Source of the DNA: Agarophyton chilense
Lineage: Eukaryota; Rhodophyta; Florideophyceae; Gracilariales; Gracilariaceae
Assembly: GCA_030374765.1 (NCBI GenBank)
Contig: JARGXX010000138.1
Coordinates: 310,001 to 374,000 of the forward strand
DNA: 64,000 bases
Direction of reading: 5' to 3'
Positions 12,176 to 22,255 of this stretch are shown here, piece after piece. Below the pieces are notes generated by a model, which did not search any database, had not been told where the DNA came from, and was given only the letters and a program-made list of their open reading frames with translations. Every line of letters starts with the position of its first letter. Within the stretch, counting starts at the first letter, position 1. The position numbers and the translations under genes are program-made.

Positions 12176-12530
12176 TGAGCAGAAAAGAACCGAAAGGGCT
12201 AAATTAACACGGAAACCACACCGGTGATCGGGTGTGATAAACAGAAAAAGCCATCACCATACTCAATTGACCCTTCGGCGGACATTTGCCTTCCACCAAG
12301 GGGTTTCGGGCAATTTACGCGCATCGCGTTGAGTTAAATCCAACTAATACGGTACGAAAAGAGATAAGAAAAAATACGGACAGAAAAGATTACACCAAAA
12401 CGGTACTGCGCGACAAAACGAGAAGACTCGTAGACACATAAATGAGGTATGACCAACGCCTGGCACATAATGCACGTAAAACCAGCAATAGAGACTGCGA
12501 TGATGCCGATTGGTTCATTAACTCCCGACA
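12176..12530 (-). repeat. Probable 5' LTR of the minus-strand copia element
   Basis: On the minus strand the block starts TGTCGGGAGTTAATG, a typical copia LTR start, and ends TTCTGCTCA, giving TG...CA ends and about 355 bp. Just downstream comes ATCAGAG, which resembles part of the primer site used by many copia elements, and then gag. No partner LTR is in the window, so the boundaries rest on these motifs only. Confidence 0.5.
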
Positions 12531-12949
12531 AATATTGGCAACCCTTATCGAAATCTTATTTTCTTAGTCGATACGAATGACTGAGGGGGGGTGGATCTCA
12601 TTGATCTCGACGGTGGTCGACACGGTTCAGCTCACCACGCGTCATTACAAAATGGTAGAGTGCATCCCGCACTGGCGACTGCTGTACTGCAGTAAAATGA
12701 CCGAAATTAGAATCGAATTCGTCATTTAATGTGACTTCTTGTTGACTGTTTTAATTGAAACATAAAATGCGTAGAAACCAAATTAAACAAGCATCAAAAC
12801 TGGTTCCATTTTTCAAAAACGCTTCCCTTTTTTCAAGATCAGAAGCAACGGCTATTGTTGAGTGCTATATTTGAATAGAACACCACACCTTGTTTCATTC
12901 ATGGTACGCTAGATAAGTGCGCTTTAAGGCGCATTTACCTCAGTATATG

Positions 12950-13560
12950 GACTTGAATTTCGCCTAAAAAGAACAGTATAAAACCCCCATACATTCTTGA
13001 TAGTGTTTAAATCAGAACTGCGTGCAAGCCACTTCATTACTTCAATATTTTTAGATCCAAACCACTTTTTTGTATATTTTGAACAGTGTATAGGAGCATT
13101 ATCATACTACAAAATCCATGTTTTACAATTAACCTTAGAAGATAGTTGAAGCAAATAGTTTTCTAAAGTATTGCAATACTGTTTGGGATTTTAATTTCTG
13201 ATCAAAATAGCTAAATTATTTTTATAATCTCCACAAAACGCAATTCTAACCAGAACTCCTCCCGTATAAGCTTATTTACTTGAAAAGACTTTTTTTCTTT
13301 CTTGGATCATTCCAGTAGTATTAATATCCACACGGTCCATCCAGGTTAAATTGCTTCTTCAGAAAATGTAACATTAAAACATTGAGCAATCGAAAACCTG
13401 AAAATTTCGTGGAAACTCAAGCCCTCTCTGAACATATCTTGGCCTCATTTCTGGTCCTTTTCTTATCTCCATGTACTTTGTAGATGTAGATATATTCAAC
13501 AGCCGTTGCAAACGGCTAGTAGTCCCAGATAAATTGAAATGTTTTAGTTTTGAAGCTTTA
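12950..13560 (-). mobile_element. Tc1/mariner transposase remnant
   Basis: Minus-strand translation shows, in order, a FNLDGP...YYW segment near 13340 (first catalytic Asp region), then GGVLVRIAF near 13260, YDNAPIHCSKYTKKWF near 13090 (second Asp) and SSDLNTIKNVWG near 13000 (third acidic residue region, usually SPDLNPIENVWG). Several stops and frame changes are present and the third acidic position reads Lys in IKNVWG, so it is dead. Minus-strand sequence upstream to about 13800 may be its worn N-terminal helix-turn-helix part. It differs from the Tc1 copy at 17844-27405. Confidence 0.7.
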
Positions 13561-14000
13561 TTCTGTTTTATTGCTTCTGCGCGGATAAAAAGACGGTAAG
13601 ACTTTTTAGATAACTTACAAATGTTTTTTGTGTTGTTGTTTGTTTCAAATTATATAATTTTCTATTCTTGAAATAGGCTGCCACAAATTTTCGGCTTTGA
13701 TTTGTCTTTTCGGCATTTTTACTGAAAGAAAAAACTTTTTTAAAAAGAGCATCAACGGCCGCTTTCTTAGGAGTCAGACGGACCGAGAAAATGGACAAAC
13801 TTGCGGGTGTTCTATTCTAAGTTGGGTCACTGTACAATGCACTGGTGAATGCCGCACAAATGTACAGCCACGAGGCGTAGTTGTTGCTAGGAGGGAGATC
13901 TACATTGTAGTGAGCTACACCGATGAGGTATTGATGCCACGTGGTGGACCTGGATAGTTGGCGGTATGCACCGTGTAATCTAGGCGTGGGTAGCTTAAAA

Positions 14001-14150
14001 AAGCAGTGTAAGCCTGGAAACATGTTAGATAAACGGTGTAAGCTCGGAAGCAACTTTGACAAACAGTGTGAGCTCGGAAGCAACTTTGACAAACAGTGTG
14101 CGCTCGGAAGCAACTGAGAAAAACGGTGCAAGCTCGGGAGCAACTTTGAC
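14001..14150. repeat. 30-bp minisatellite, five units
   Basis: Five tandem 30-bp units of the type AAACAGTGTGAGCTCGGAAG followed by CAACTTTGAC. Units two to four differ at only a few positions; the first and last are more worn. The minus strand reads as a 10-residue repeat (LLPSxHCLSK), but no supported gene contains it. It ends about 350 bp before the gene at 14504. Confidence 0.9.
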
Positions 14151-14408
14151 GAATTATGAGCGGCTATGAAGGGCTAGAAGTAGTTTTCAGAGGTGAGAGA
14201 GACTCCACATGTATGGAATGTGCCATTTCCATTGGGACATCCCAAAATGTTCCCCATCGTTGGATCACAGTCTCGTAGACTAGAGAGAACAAAGATTAGG
14301 GGTTCACTCCTCCAGCCCGCCAAGTGGCAAACGGAGCCTAACGCCCACTGACCAGTCTACTCTACCATCCAAACCGCCGGGACGCGAGTGCAGCCCTCAA
14401 GGATTGTG

Positions 14409-14416
14409 TATATAAC
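14409..14416 (+). promoter_or_regulatory. TATA box of the 14504 gene
   Basis: TATATAAC lies 95 bp before the ATG at 14504, the same spacing seen for three other genes in the window. Confidence 0.6.
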
Positions 14417-14503
14417 AAGAGTCTCATAACCAGACCGACGTTTGAACACACTACGCCGGCCTCTTCGACGCTAAACCAGAGCTTGCGCCACACACAAGCC
14501 ATC

Positions 14504-16537
14504 ATGAATAACGCTTACTATGAATCCATGCCGCGCAGTTCCGAATCTGCCAGACTTTTGACCACTTCCTCCCACGCACCCGTCTCGGAGCGTCATGTGC
14601 CGCGCCGTTTCCGTGTCTCCTTGGGCTTCGCCAATGTGAGAGCGGTATTGGCGATTGCTGCGCTAGTGGCAACCGTGCTGTTGGTCACTGATTCATCGCA
14701 ATTCGACCGTATTTATCGCCGATCTCGCGTAAGCCGTGTGTTACCAAACTTGTCCACATTCTGGCACCGCGCTTCGCTCTACGCCGACACCCAGTTCCCC
14801 GTTCGTGACTTCTACAACGACTTTGATGCAGACGCTCCACGCATCCCATATTTCCCGTCTCAAAGCTTCATTCGCACGGATTCGAGCGACGAGAACTACT
14901 CCATAGAGCAATCTACTCCGACGTACGACTGCAGCGTAAATCTGTACTGTCGAGCACGATTGGTGTTGACCAAGAATGGGACTTTGACCACTGTCCAGGT
15001 GGGTTATTACATCTACTCAGTTGATGGCGATCGTTCAGTTGTAGATGCAACACAGCAACGGGTGTCTGCGGTAACAGAGGCGGAAGCCACTGCATGGGCC
15101 ACTCAACTTCTCGGTAAGGTCAATGAAACACTTACAGAGGCAAAATGTGAAGTGTCTGTATCAATGGTTTCTGATGCCATCATGAAGACTAAGGATGATG
15201 CATCAAAGTGTCCCAACACTGGAGATTCGCTCTGTAGTACTTTGATCACGGTCAACGAATGTGAGGATAATCCCCCTGACGAGGAGGTTGTCACAGAAGA
15301 GGCTGTACCCACCGGAGATTGCAGTGGAGGACTGTTTTGCAGAGCGAGATTGGTGTTAACTACGAAAGGGACGAGCACTACTGTTCAAGCTGGATACTAT
15401 ATATATCCTGTAAGCACCAGACGGGAAGTGGACCTCTCAACACGACGCCGTGTGAAAGCTGTGACGCAGGCAGAAGCCATGACATGGGCAAATCAACTTG
15501 TGGATAAGCTCGAACCCAAACTTGCAGAAGTGGACTGCCAGCTTGATGCATCGAAGATTGCCGACGCCATCATGAAGACTAAGGATGATGCAACAAATTG
15601 TCTCAACACTGGAGATTCGCTTTGCAGTACTTTGATCACGGTCAACGAATGTGAGGATAATCCCCCTGACGAGGAGGTTGTCACAGAAGAGGCTGTACCC
15701 ACCGGAGATTGCAGTGGAGGACTGTTTTGCAGAGCGAGATTGGTGTTAACTACGAAAGGGACGAGTACCACTGTTCAAGCTGGATACTACATATATCCTG
15801 TAAGCACCAGACGGAAAGTGGATCGCTCAACACGACGCCGTGTGAAAGCTGTAACGCAGGCAGAAGCCATGAAATGGGCAAATCAACTTGTGGATAAGCT
15901 CGAGCCCAAACTTGCCGAAGTGGACTGCCAGCTTGATGCATCGAAGATTGCTGACGCCATAATGTCAACAAAACAAGACGCATTCAAGTGTCACAACACC
16001 GAGTCGTCGCTTTGCAGTGAACTGGTCAATCTCGAATGTGAAGCTGAAGCAGAAGAGGATGTCGAAAGCAAATGCTACAAATTCTTTCAATCGGATTCGC
16101 CCGTAGATACTTTTGACCAGTTAGTGGCCGAATGCCCAGATGCGAAGCTTGTTCACGGCTTTATTACAGTCACTCTTCCCTTGTGTTCCTATGCATGCCC
16201 ATCGGACCCTTCGAGACGACACACGTTTGAGTCCAAATTTGTCGTGCAAACTAGTCGCGCGGCGGATATAAGGACTTACGGAATTGACTTTACATCTTTA
16301 ATGCGCCCGGTTTACAAAGACTATGTATCACCACTTCCGAATTGTGAAGACACGCCCACGAGGATTCCAAAAGGCGGAAAGTATTTCACGACATTTTACA
16401 ACATTGTTAAGCACAAACACGTGCCCGAAAATCTGGCACACATTGAAGGTAAGTACGGCTTCAAAGTTATTTACGTTTTCTTTGTGGATCAGTGGCCAAC
16501 CACCAATGATTACATCGCGTCCGTTTGTCCAGTGTAA
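14504..16537 (+). CDS. Membrane-anchored protein with three tandem extracellular repeats
   Basis: A 677-residue frame. I start it at ATG 14504 because the frame upstream opens only with TTG at 14483. Residues 1-42 are basic and Ser-rich, about 43-63 form one hydrophobic segment (VRAVLAIAALVATVLLV), so the protein is probably a type II or signal-anchored membrane protein. Three repeats of about 130 residues follow (from residues near 142, 272 and 402). Each starts with a Cys-X5-Cys-RARLVLT block, contains GYYIY and QxEAxxWAxQL, and ends with SLCS and a Cys-Glu motif; repeats are joined by acidic VVTEEAVPTGD-like linkers. A unique Cys-rich C-terminal domain begins CYKFF. Repeats two and three are nearly identical in DNA. 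No family was recognised; role at the cell surface is inference. Confidence 0.85.
   Translation: MNNAYYESMPRSSESARLLTTSSHAPVSERHVPRRFRVSLGFANVRAVLAIAALVATVLLVTDSSQFDRIYRRSRVSRVLPNLSTFWHRASLYADTQFPVRDFYNDFDADAPRIPYFPSQSFIRTDSSDENYSIEQSTPTYDCSVNLYCRARLVLTKNGTLTTVQVGYYIYSVDGDRSVVDATQQRVSAVTEAEATAWATQLLGKVNETLTEAKCEVSVSMVSDAIMKTKDDASKCPNTGDSLCSTLITVNECEDNPPDEEVVTEEAVPTGDCSGGLFCRARLVLTTKGTSTTVQAGYYIYPVSTRREVDLSTRRRVKAVTQAEAMTWANQLVDKLEPKLAEVDCQLDASKIADAIMKTKDDATNCLNTGDSLCSTLITVNECEDNPPDEEVVTEEAVPTGDCSGGLFCRARLVLTTKGTSTTVQAGYYIYPVSTRRKVDRSTRRRVKAVTQAEAMKWANQLVDKLEPKLAEVDCQLDASKIADAIMSTKQDAFKCHNTESSLCSELVNLECEAEAEEDVESKCYKFFQSDSPVDTFDQLVAECPDAKLVHGFITVTLPLCSYACPSDPSRRHTFESKFVVQTSRAADIRTYGIDFTSLMRPVYKDYVSPLPNCEDTPTRIPKGGKYFTTFYNIVKHKHVPENLAHIEGKYGFKVIYVFFVDQWPTTNDYIASVCPV
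15303..16080 (+). repeat. 390-bp tandem duplication within the 14504 gene
   Basis: The block from about 15303 and the block from about 15693 have an exact 390-bp (130-codon) period and keep frame. They are almost identical through the first 350 bases. The block upstream (about 14913-15300) is the same domain but much more diverged, so the second duplication is far younger or has been kept alike by gene conversion. Confidence 0.9.
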
Positions 16538-17289
16538 GGACCTGAAATATAAACATTGGAGCGCTCCGTTCCTTGCACATGCCATGAACTGAATCTCATT
16601 TTGTCGCAAACCATAGAACACATGGCCGACTGCAACACCGTCGTCGACGGTGTCCCTACTTGTAGAGTGTACTGTCCACGCCCCGTTCTCGGTCATCGCT
16701 CGCAAGGTCAGGCCGGGCGACGCGGGTAGGACCAGAACTTACATTGAGAAGCAGCACTAACAATCACACGAAGCCAACAAACGTAGTTCTATAATTTGAG
16801 CAACTTGCTAAGCTCAAATCTTCAAGCGAGTATCTCACGAAATCGTCTTTTGAAGTTAAGTTACTTCCATTGGACCGTAGCAACTACTGTAAGGCACTGT
16901 ACCAGCTATAAACTAAAGAAGAGAGTCTACATCTCCACATTACAAAGGAAGGACGACGCGTCTTGCCCCTCTTCCGGGAGGGGCAAGCGCGAACATCGTC
17001 GATCTACAATCTGTTGGTCCGGAACGGTTCTGTTCGTGTCGCGCTCGCGCAGGGACACAGAGAATGGGCACTATGATACTACGCGACGACGTGGATGTCC
17101 CCAGAGACCTTCATTAAGAGTCTTGTATTCTATTATTGTGTTCTTCTATGGGAATGCCACCTACGATTTCTAGGTAATAGTTGGTAAAAATTCATTTGTA
17201 GTCAAAGCTAAAAAGTTCTGGATCCTTTGCGAAAGATGTGTGGGTTGTATCCTTAGGTGCCGTTCTGACCCAGACTTAACAGTTACACA
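16538..17289. other. No recognisable gene
   Basis: 3' flank of the repeat-protein gene, then GC-mixed sequence. A short direct echo of CTCTTCCGGGAG/GAGGGGCAAG near 16960-16990 forms a small dyad. No supported frame or mobile element was seen. Confidence 0.4.
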
Positions 17290-17790
17290 TCAGAAACCCC
17301 CGAAATAAAGTCCCAGCCCTCTTCTACACCTCCCTATTCACTCGCCCTCGTGCAGTTCCTAAAGTGGTCAACAATCGCATTTTCTGTAAAGGAGCGGGTT
17401 CCCTACTCCTTTACATTCTGAAAAGTCCGCCACGCATCGAATTGAAGACCCATTTTTACGGAGCTAGTCACGCTGGTAGTCAACGTAAGGCTTTGACGCA
17501 GACCTTGTTCTGTTTCGTAAGCTCTCAACAATGGCCATCTTTGTACCAACAACAAAAACGGCGACCGCAATGGACATTGCCCAGCTCTTAGACGCCCACT
17601 TTGTCGCAGTGCACGGCATTTTGCACACCCTGGTATCTGACCGAGACCCGAAGGTGGCTTCCCATTTCTGGAAATTCGTTACCGAACAGCTCAACATCCA
17701 ATCAAATATTTCAACTACGGACCACTCTCAAACGGACGGGAATCCGAAAATGTCTTCCGAAATCTGTCCTCAATGCTTCGCACTTAAAGT
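17290..17790 (+). mobile_element. Ty3-type integrase fossil, left part
   Basis: Translations show the zinc-binding start (a SHAG.Q-like stretch near 17465) and the integrase core: FVPTTKTATAMDIAQLLDAHF, HTLVSDRDPKVASHFW with its Asp, and STTDHSQTDG, the classic Ty3 integrase order. The element is broken. It stops at the left end of the Tc1-like transposon and a matching C-terminal part lies beyond that transposon at 27480-27660, so it was the host of the nest. Confidence 0.75.
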
Positions 17791-17942
17791 CTGTTTCAAA
17801 ATCATATCCCTCGCGCAAATTTTCCAAAAATCGACGTTTTGGCTACAGTAAAACTAACAAAATCAGTGTGAAAAAATTTTCAAGTAAAAAAACTGTTTCA
17901 AAATCATAACCTTTATTGCATCCTTTTTATTCTAACGCAAGC

Positions 17943-18475
17943 TCAGTAGTTTATTTTTGCTCCTCTAGCCTGTATAACACTTATACAACGCTTTCGCATT
18001 GATTCTATAAAAGGATTGATAGCATTACAGTCAATCTTTTCCCAGCAATCTTTGATACAATTTTTCAGATAAAAAACTGTATCAAATTGCCTTCCTTGCC
18101 CATAAACCATTCGGGCCAACATTCCCCAAATGTTTTCGATAGGGTTGAGGTTAGGAGAGCGCGCAGGCCATTCCACAACCGACATATGTAGACTATTGAA
18201 CCACTGTTTCATAGAATTAGACTTATGTACAGGTGCAATATCTTGCTGAAAAATGAATTCTTCTCTGTGCATACAGTATGCAAAAGGTAAAAGATAGTTT
18301 TCTAGAACCTCAGCATACTTCTCAGAGTTCATTGTAGTTCCAACAAAAGCCATATCAGTTGCTCCTTTCGTAGAGATTCCAGCCCAAACCATTACTGATG
18401 CGCCTCCTGAATGCCTAGTCACAAATTCCTTCTTTTCTTTTCGTAGATCATGCCAATAAAATTTTTAGCAATCTG
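17943..18475 (-). pseudogene. Tc1 transposase, C-terminal part
   Basis: The minus-strand frame gives SGGASVMVWAGIS, FQQDIAPVHKS (second catalytic Asp), WPARSPNLNPIENIWG (third acidic residue as Glu) and ends at a stop at 17943. These are the DDE_3 landmarks of Tc1 transposases. The frame from 18422 back to 17943 is open for 159 residues. It is separated from its N-terminal part by the LTR element inserted at 18476-18480. Confidence 0.85.
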
Positions 18476-18480
18476 GACCA
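18476..18480. repeat. Target-site duplication GACCA, left
   Basis: GACCA precedes the LTR start TGTAGAG at 18481 and recurs at 26853-26857 right after the LTR end TCCACA. Five bases is the usual Ty3/copia duplication length. The split Tc1 transposase reads FNLDG on one side and continues with a Pro-Asp codon pair on the other, as expected for one interrupted gene. Confidence 0.9.
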
Positions 18481-19083
18481 TGTAGAGAAACGCCCAGTCA
18501 GGAGATACTTGAAGATGCAAATCATAGAATGAGGATTGAACCCTCCGAGGGTTATGATTATGATCCCCTCTAAGGTGGGCTGAGGTGGCACTGTTTTCCG
18601 GTTATATTTCGCCTATAAGGGTAAATTCGGATGGCCCATGGTTGAATTGGCCCCGTGATACACGTGGCTTAATTTTGGCACCGATTTTCGGATATTTGTA
18701 GAACATTGGACTTTTGGGCCCTGGCAGTGGGATCTCCACGTGTATGGCCCTGAGCAGGTGTGCACTACTGTAGAGTTTAGATAGTGGGCCCTACTTAGGG
18801 AGATGAGATCTGACAGTCCGAAGCTCAGAGTAAATGGTAACCAAGGCTGGTCTTCGATACCTTTAGAGGTTCTTCGTCGCCATCGTCTCGGCCTTACAAC
18901 CCGGAACGGGCTCTGGTTAGCACCGCCTGCGTAGGGACATGACTCCACTTGGAGAGTGCCCACGTTTGGGTTCCGTGCAACCACCCCCTTGGGACCGCTC
19001 AGACGACCTGCGTGCACGATACCCTGTGGGGGTTCTGCTTACTTGTTGCGTGCTTTTTTTGTTTCCTTTCGAGGACAGGTTTT
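18481..19083 (+). repeat. Extra partial LTR
   Basis: The first 600 bases of the LTR run from TGTAGAG up to GAGGACAGGTTTT and are then followed directly by a new full LTR start at 19084. The outer GACCA duplication belongs to this partial copy, so the element carries LTR-LTR in tandem at its left side. Confidence 0.9.
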
Positions 19084-19997
19084 TGTAGAGCAACGCTCAG
19101 TCAGGGGATACTTGAAGATGCAACTCATAGAATGAGGATTGAACCCTCCGAGGGTTATGATTATGATCCCCTCTAAGGTGGGCTGAGGTGGCACTGTTTT
19201 CCGGTTATATTTCGCCTATAAGGGTGAATTCGGATGACCCATGGTTGAATTGGCCCCGTGATACACGTGGCTTAATTTTGGCACCGATTTTCGGATATTT
19301 GTAGAACGTTGGACTTTTGGGCCCTGGCAGTGGGATCTCCACGTGTATGGCCCTGAGCAGGTGTGCACTACTGTAGAGTTTAGATAGTGGGCCCTACTTA
19401 GGGAGATGAGATCTGACAGTCCGAAGCTCAGAGTAAATGGTAACCAAGGTTGGTCTTCGATACCTTTAGAGGTTCTTCGTCGCCATCGTTTCCGCCTTAC
19501 AACCCGGAACGGGCTCTGGCTAGCACCGCCTGCGTAGGGACACGACTCCGCTTGGAGAGTGCCCACGTTTGGGTTCCGTGCAACCACCCCCTTGGGACCG
19601 CTCAGACGACCTGCGTGCACGATACCCCTTGGGAGTTCTGCTTACTTGTTGCGTGCTTTTTGTGTTTCCTTTCGAGGACAGGTTTTCGCCCCTGTATTGG
19701 GTTTCTTTTGTTGTTTCGCCCCTTTTCTGGTTCTCGGGTCCGGTGCCTGTTAGTGCCCGACCCTCGCCCCGTTTTTCCTCTTCGCCGGATTTTCCCCCAT
19801 TCTTTGGGATACCCATACCCATTCCCGATCCAACGGTTTCTACCCCTCACCTCCGTCGGTACTGCCGGAATCCCCCGTGGGAGTTACACCCCACACTACG
19901 GGTGGAACGGAGGGCTCTGTCTCTGAGTCTGCCTCCCCCAGGGAGCAAGGCTTCGAACACCTTGAGAGCACTTCCCGTCGCCGGGTTTTGCTCCACA
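19084..19997 (+). repeat. 5' LTR, full length
   Basis: 914 bp, TGTAGAGCAACG to GGGTTTTGCTCCACA, matched over its length by the 912-bp 3' LTR. In the first 190 bases I counted about seven differences between them. The sequence AGTAATCTCCCGACTTAGAAG follows at 19998, the place of a primer-binding site. Confidence 0.9.
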
Positions 19998-20224
19998 AGT
20001 AATCTCCCGACTTAGAAGCCGTTCTCGGACTTTTGGGTTGGTCATCCACGTGTTGGAATATCTCCTGGAAGAGGAAGCACCGTCGTGAAGATTTGTTGTA
20101 GTGGTCCCCTTTGGAAAGGGTGGAATTGGTTTTTATTTTTGTTTTGTGTTACGTCATCCGTTCTCCGGGAATCTCGTGATCGAATTTCATCGTTACCCCG
20201 AATCGTCGGTGTCGTGTCTGCAGC

Positions 20225-22255
20225 ATGACGCCGCCTACCCGTGGTTCCAGGACTGGGTCGAACCGTCAAGCGGATTCAGGGCCCCCGGCCCCGCCTAGGC
20301 CGAGGAGCTCAATTCCCGAAGGTCGGAACGATTCCGGTATCGATCCGGACACTCGGAGAGCACCCTCAGTGGTTTCAGGTCCTCGAGAGGTCGTGGCTGT
20401 GGGCCCAGCTCCAGTGGTGGAGACCCCCTCAGCAGCACCCCGAAGTCGGGCCGACCCTGAATTACAGCGCCTGGAGACTCGAATCGATATCGCCAACGCG
20501 GCTCACATCGAGCTCCTTCAGGAGGTTACTACCCTCCGCCTCAAGGTGGAGGACGCCCAGGTGCGGGGAGTCGCCGATGACCTTCGTACCCTGAGGAGGG
20601 ATGTGAACTCCCTTTTGGAAAGCTTTGGTACCCCTGGGGTCTTTATCCAGGAGTACCGGAGCCTCGTGGAGGAACACCGCGTGCAAGCGGAACGCTTCCG
20701 AGCTCGGCTGGACACCCTCGAGGCCATTATCCGCATGGACGGAGACGCAGAAGCCTCGAAGGATAAATCCGACGTTTCGGAAGACGAAGAACACCGCTCC
20801 GCTAAACGTGACCGCCGCAAGTCCAAGAAGAGGGTTCACCTCCAAGAGGATTTATCGGATTCCGATCCCAATCACTCGCCATCGAGTTCGTCCTCCGAAT
20901 CTTCGGATAGTGAAGATGGACGCCGGTCATCCCGGGCGACTCGGTCGAAGGCTACTTACACCTCTCAAGGGGCAATCCGTACCCGGAAGAAGGGTAGGAA
21001 ACACCTTGGATTAAGGGAGCTGAAGCCGACGAATCCTCTCTATCGGAAGCTGCTATCGTACCGCTATTACCGGTTGGATAACCCTTCGGGAGATCGTACA
21101 TCCCGCGGAACGGGTAAGGTCAAGGACTACATCAAAAGGCTGAGCATCACCCTACAGAAGAGGGAGTTCACAGGAACAGACCCAATTCTGGTGCTCGATT
21201 TCCTTGCGAGGTTCGTCCAGGAGGATGACATCCTCGGTATGAGTGAAGCGCAAGCGTATCTTGCATTACCCTATTTCTTAAAGGGGATGGCTGAAGACCA
21301 GTTCAACTCCGTCCGTGGATCATCCCGAGCCTCGGAAGGGGGAGTCACGTGCTGGCCCGAAGCGGTGCAGTACCTCTTGAGGTCATACGCTACTGGAAAT
21401 GCGATTCAGGAAGCAACCCTTGCATTAAGGGATACGCGGCAGAAGCCGATGGAAACCGAAACGATGTATTCAACTCGCTTGAATAAAGCGTTTCACCGAT
21501 GCGGGAATGTATTCCCCGCCTACGAGAGATGCTCCATGTTTGTGGATGGTTTGGACCCCTCGGTAAGGGCATTGGTTGCCCGACATCGGGAAGAGAAGCG
21601 CAAGCTGACCTACTTGGAATTGGTTCAGTACGCCCAGGCTGAAGGGGATACTCTCCGTGCCCGGCAGAACCGAAAGAGTCGGCCGACAAGTGCACTCCTC
21701 GCCGATGGAGGTAACTCGTCTTTGTCACTCGCAGGAGGCCCTGCCCCTGTGGGGGTCAATGATAACATTCACTTCATGGGAAGTAACCCCGAATCTATGG
21801 GTACGTCTGAGTTGCCGTCGACATCCGCTCCGACTACGGATGAAGACCCTGCGCTCTATACCCCCGGACAGAGGGTGCCAGCCGCATCGCTACCTTTTGC
21901 GAATACCGCTGCTCGGTTCTCTCGCCCCGGATGGAGGGATACAGCACCACGTCGCGTGGACTCACGTCCACAACCGAACCCGGCAGAGCTGATTTGCTAT
22001 TTGTGTTACCTCCGTGGTCACAAAGCACCAGACTGCACATTTCCCCTGCGGGAGGGTTCACGAATTATCGCTCAGTACGAGGCTCTGACCCCTGAGGAGA
22101 AAGCTCGAGTCTCGAGTAGGTCCTATGAGGAACAAAGGATACTCAGAGCTCACCTTGCTGACAGGGATACAGAACTTGTACCCGCGAACGGGGAACAACC
22201 GGTCCCCTTCGGGGCAGCTGCACCGAATTCGGTGGGGTCCGCTTCGAAAAACTAA
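20225..22255 (+). CDS. Gag of the LTR element at 18481-26852
   Basis: A 676-residue open frame starting at ATG 20225. The N-terminal third is Pro/Arg-rich and then coiled-coil-like (about residues 75-180), followed by an acidic Ser-rich stretch (about 190-240). The capsid-like core includes LRELKPTNPLYRKLLSYRYYR and LVLDFLARFVQEDD, and a CCHC knuckle (CYLCYLRGHKAPDC) lies near residues 592-605. The LKP...YRYYRL block is also found in the gag of the element at 38270-47625. It would form the particle and bind RNA. The frame looks whole. Confidence 0.85.
   Translation: MTPPTRGSRTGSNRQADSGPPAPPRPRSSIPEGRNDSGIDPDTRRAPSVVSGPREVVAVGPAPVVETPSAAPRSRADPELQRLETRIDIANAAHIELLQEVTTLRLKVEDAQVRGVADDLRTLRRDVNSLLESFGTPGVFIQEYRSLVEEHRVQAERFRARLDTLEAIIRMDGDAEASKDKSDVSEDEEHRSAKRDRRKSKKRVHLQEDLSDSDPNHSPSSSSSESSDSEDGRRSSRATRSKATYTSQGAIRTRKKGRKHLGLRELKPTNPLYRKLLSYRYYRLDNPSGDRTSRGTGKVKDYIKRLSITLQKREFTGTDPILVLDFLARFVQEDDILGMSEAQAYLALPYFLKGMAEDQFNSVRGSSRASEGGVTCWPEAVQYLLRSYATGNAIQEATLALRDTRQKPMETETMYSTRLNKAFHRCGNVFPAYERCSMFVDGLDPSVRALVARHREEKRKLTYLELVQYAQAEGDTLRARQNRKSRPTSALLADGGNSSLSLAGGPAPVGVNDNIHFMGSNPESMGTSELPSTSAPTTDEDPALYTPGQRVPAASLPFANTAARFSRPGWRDTAPRRVDSRPQPNPAELICYLCYLRGHKAPDCTFPLREGSRIIAQYEALTPEEKARVSSRSYEEQRILRAHLADRDTELVPANGEQPVPFGAAAPNSVGSASKN

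Noticed and set aside
13568-13798. 76-codon minus frame as an intact gene
   Set aside because: Lies just upstream of the Tc1/mariner remnant and is more likely its worn N-terminal part.
15103-15771. Minus-strand frames of 91 and 92 codons over the repeat protein
   Set aside because: They are shadows of the 130-residue repeats and recur only because the repeats do.
20266-20845. Minus-strand frames over gag
   Set aside because: Shadows of the gag frame; no independent support, unlike the 618-codon antisense frame.
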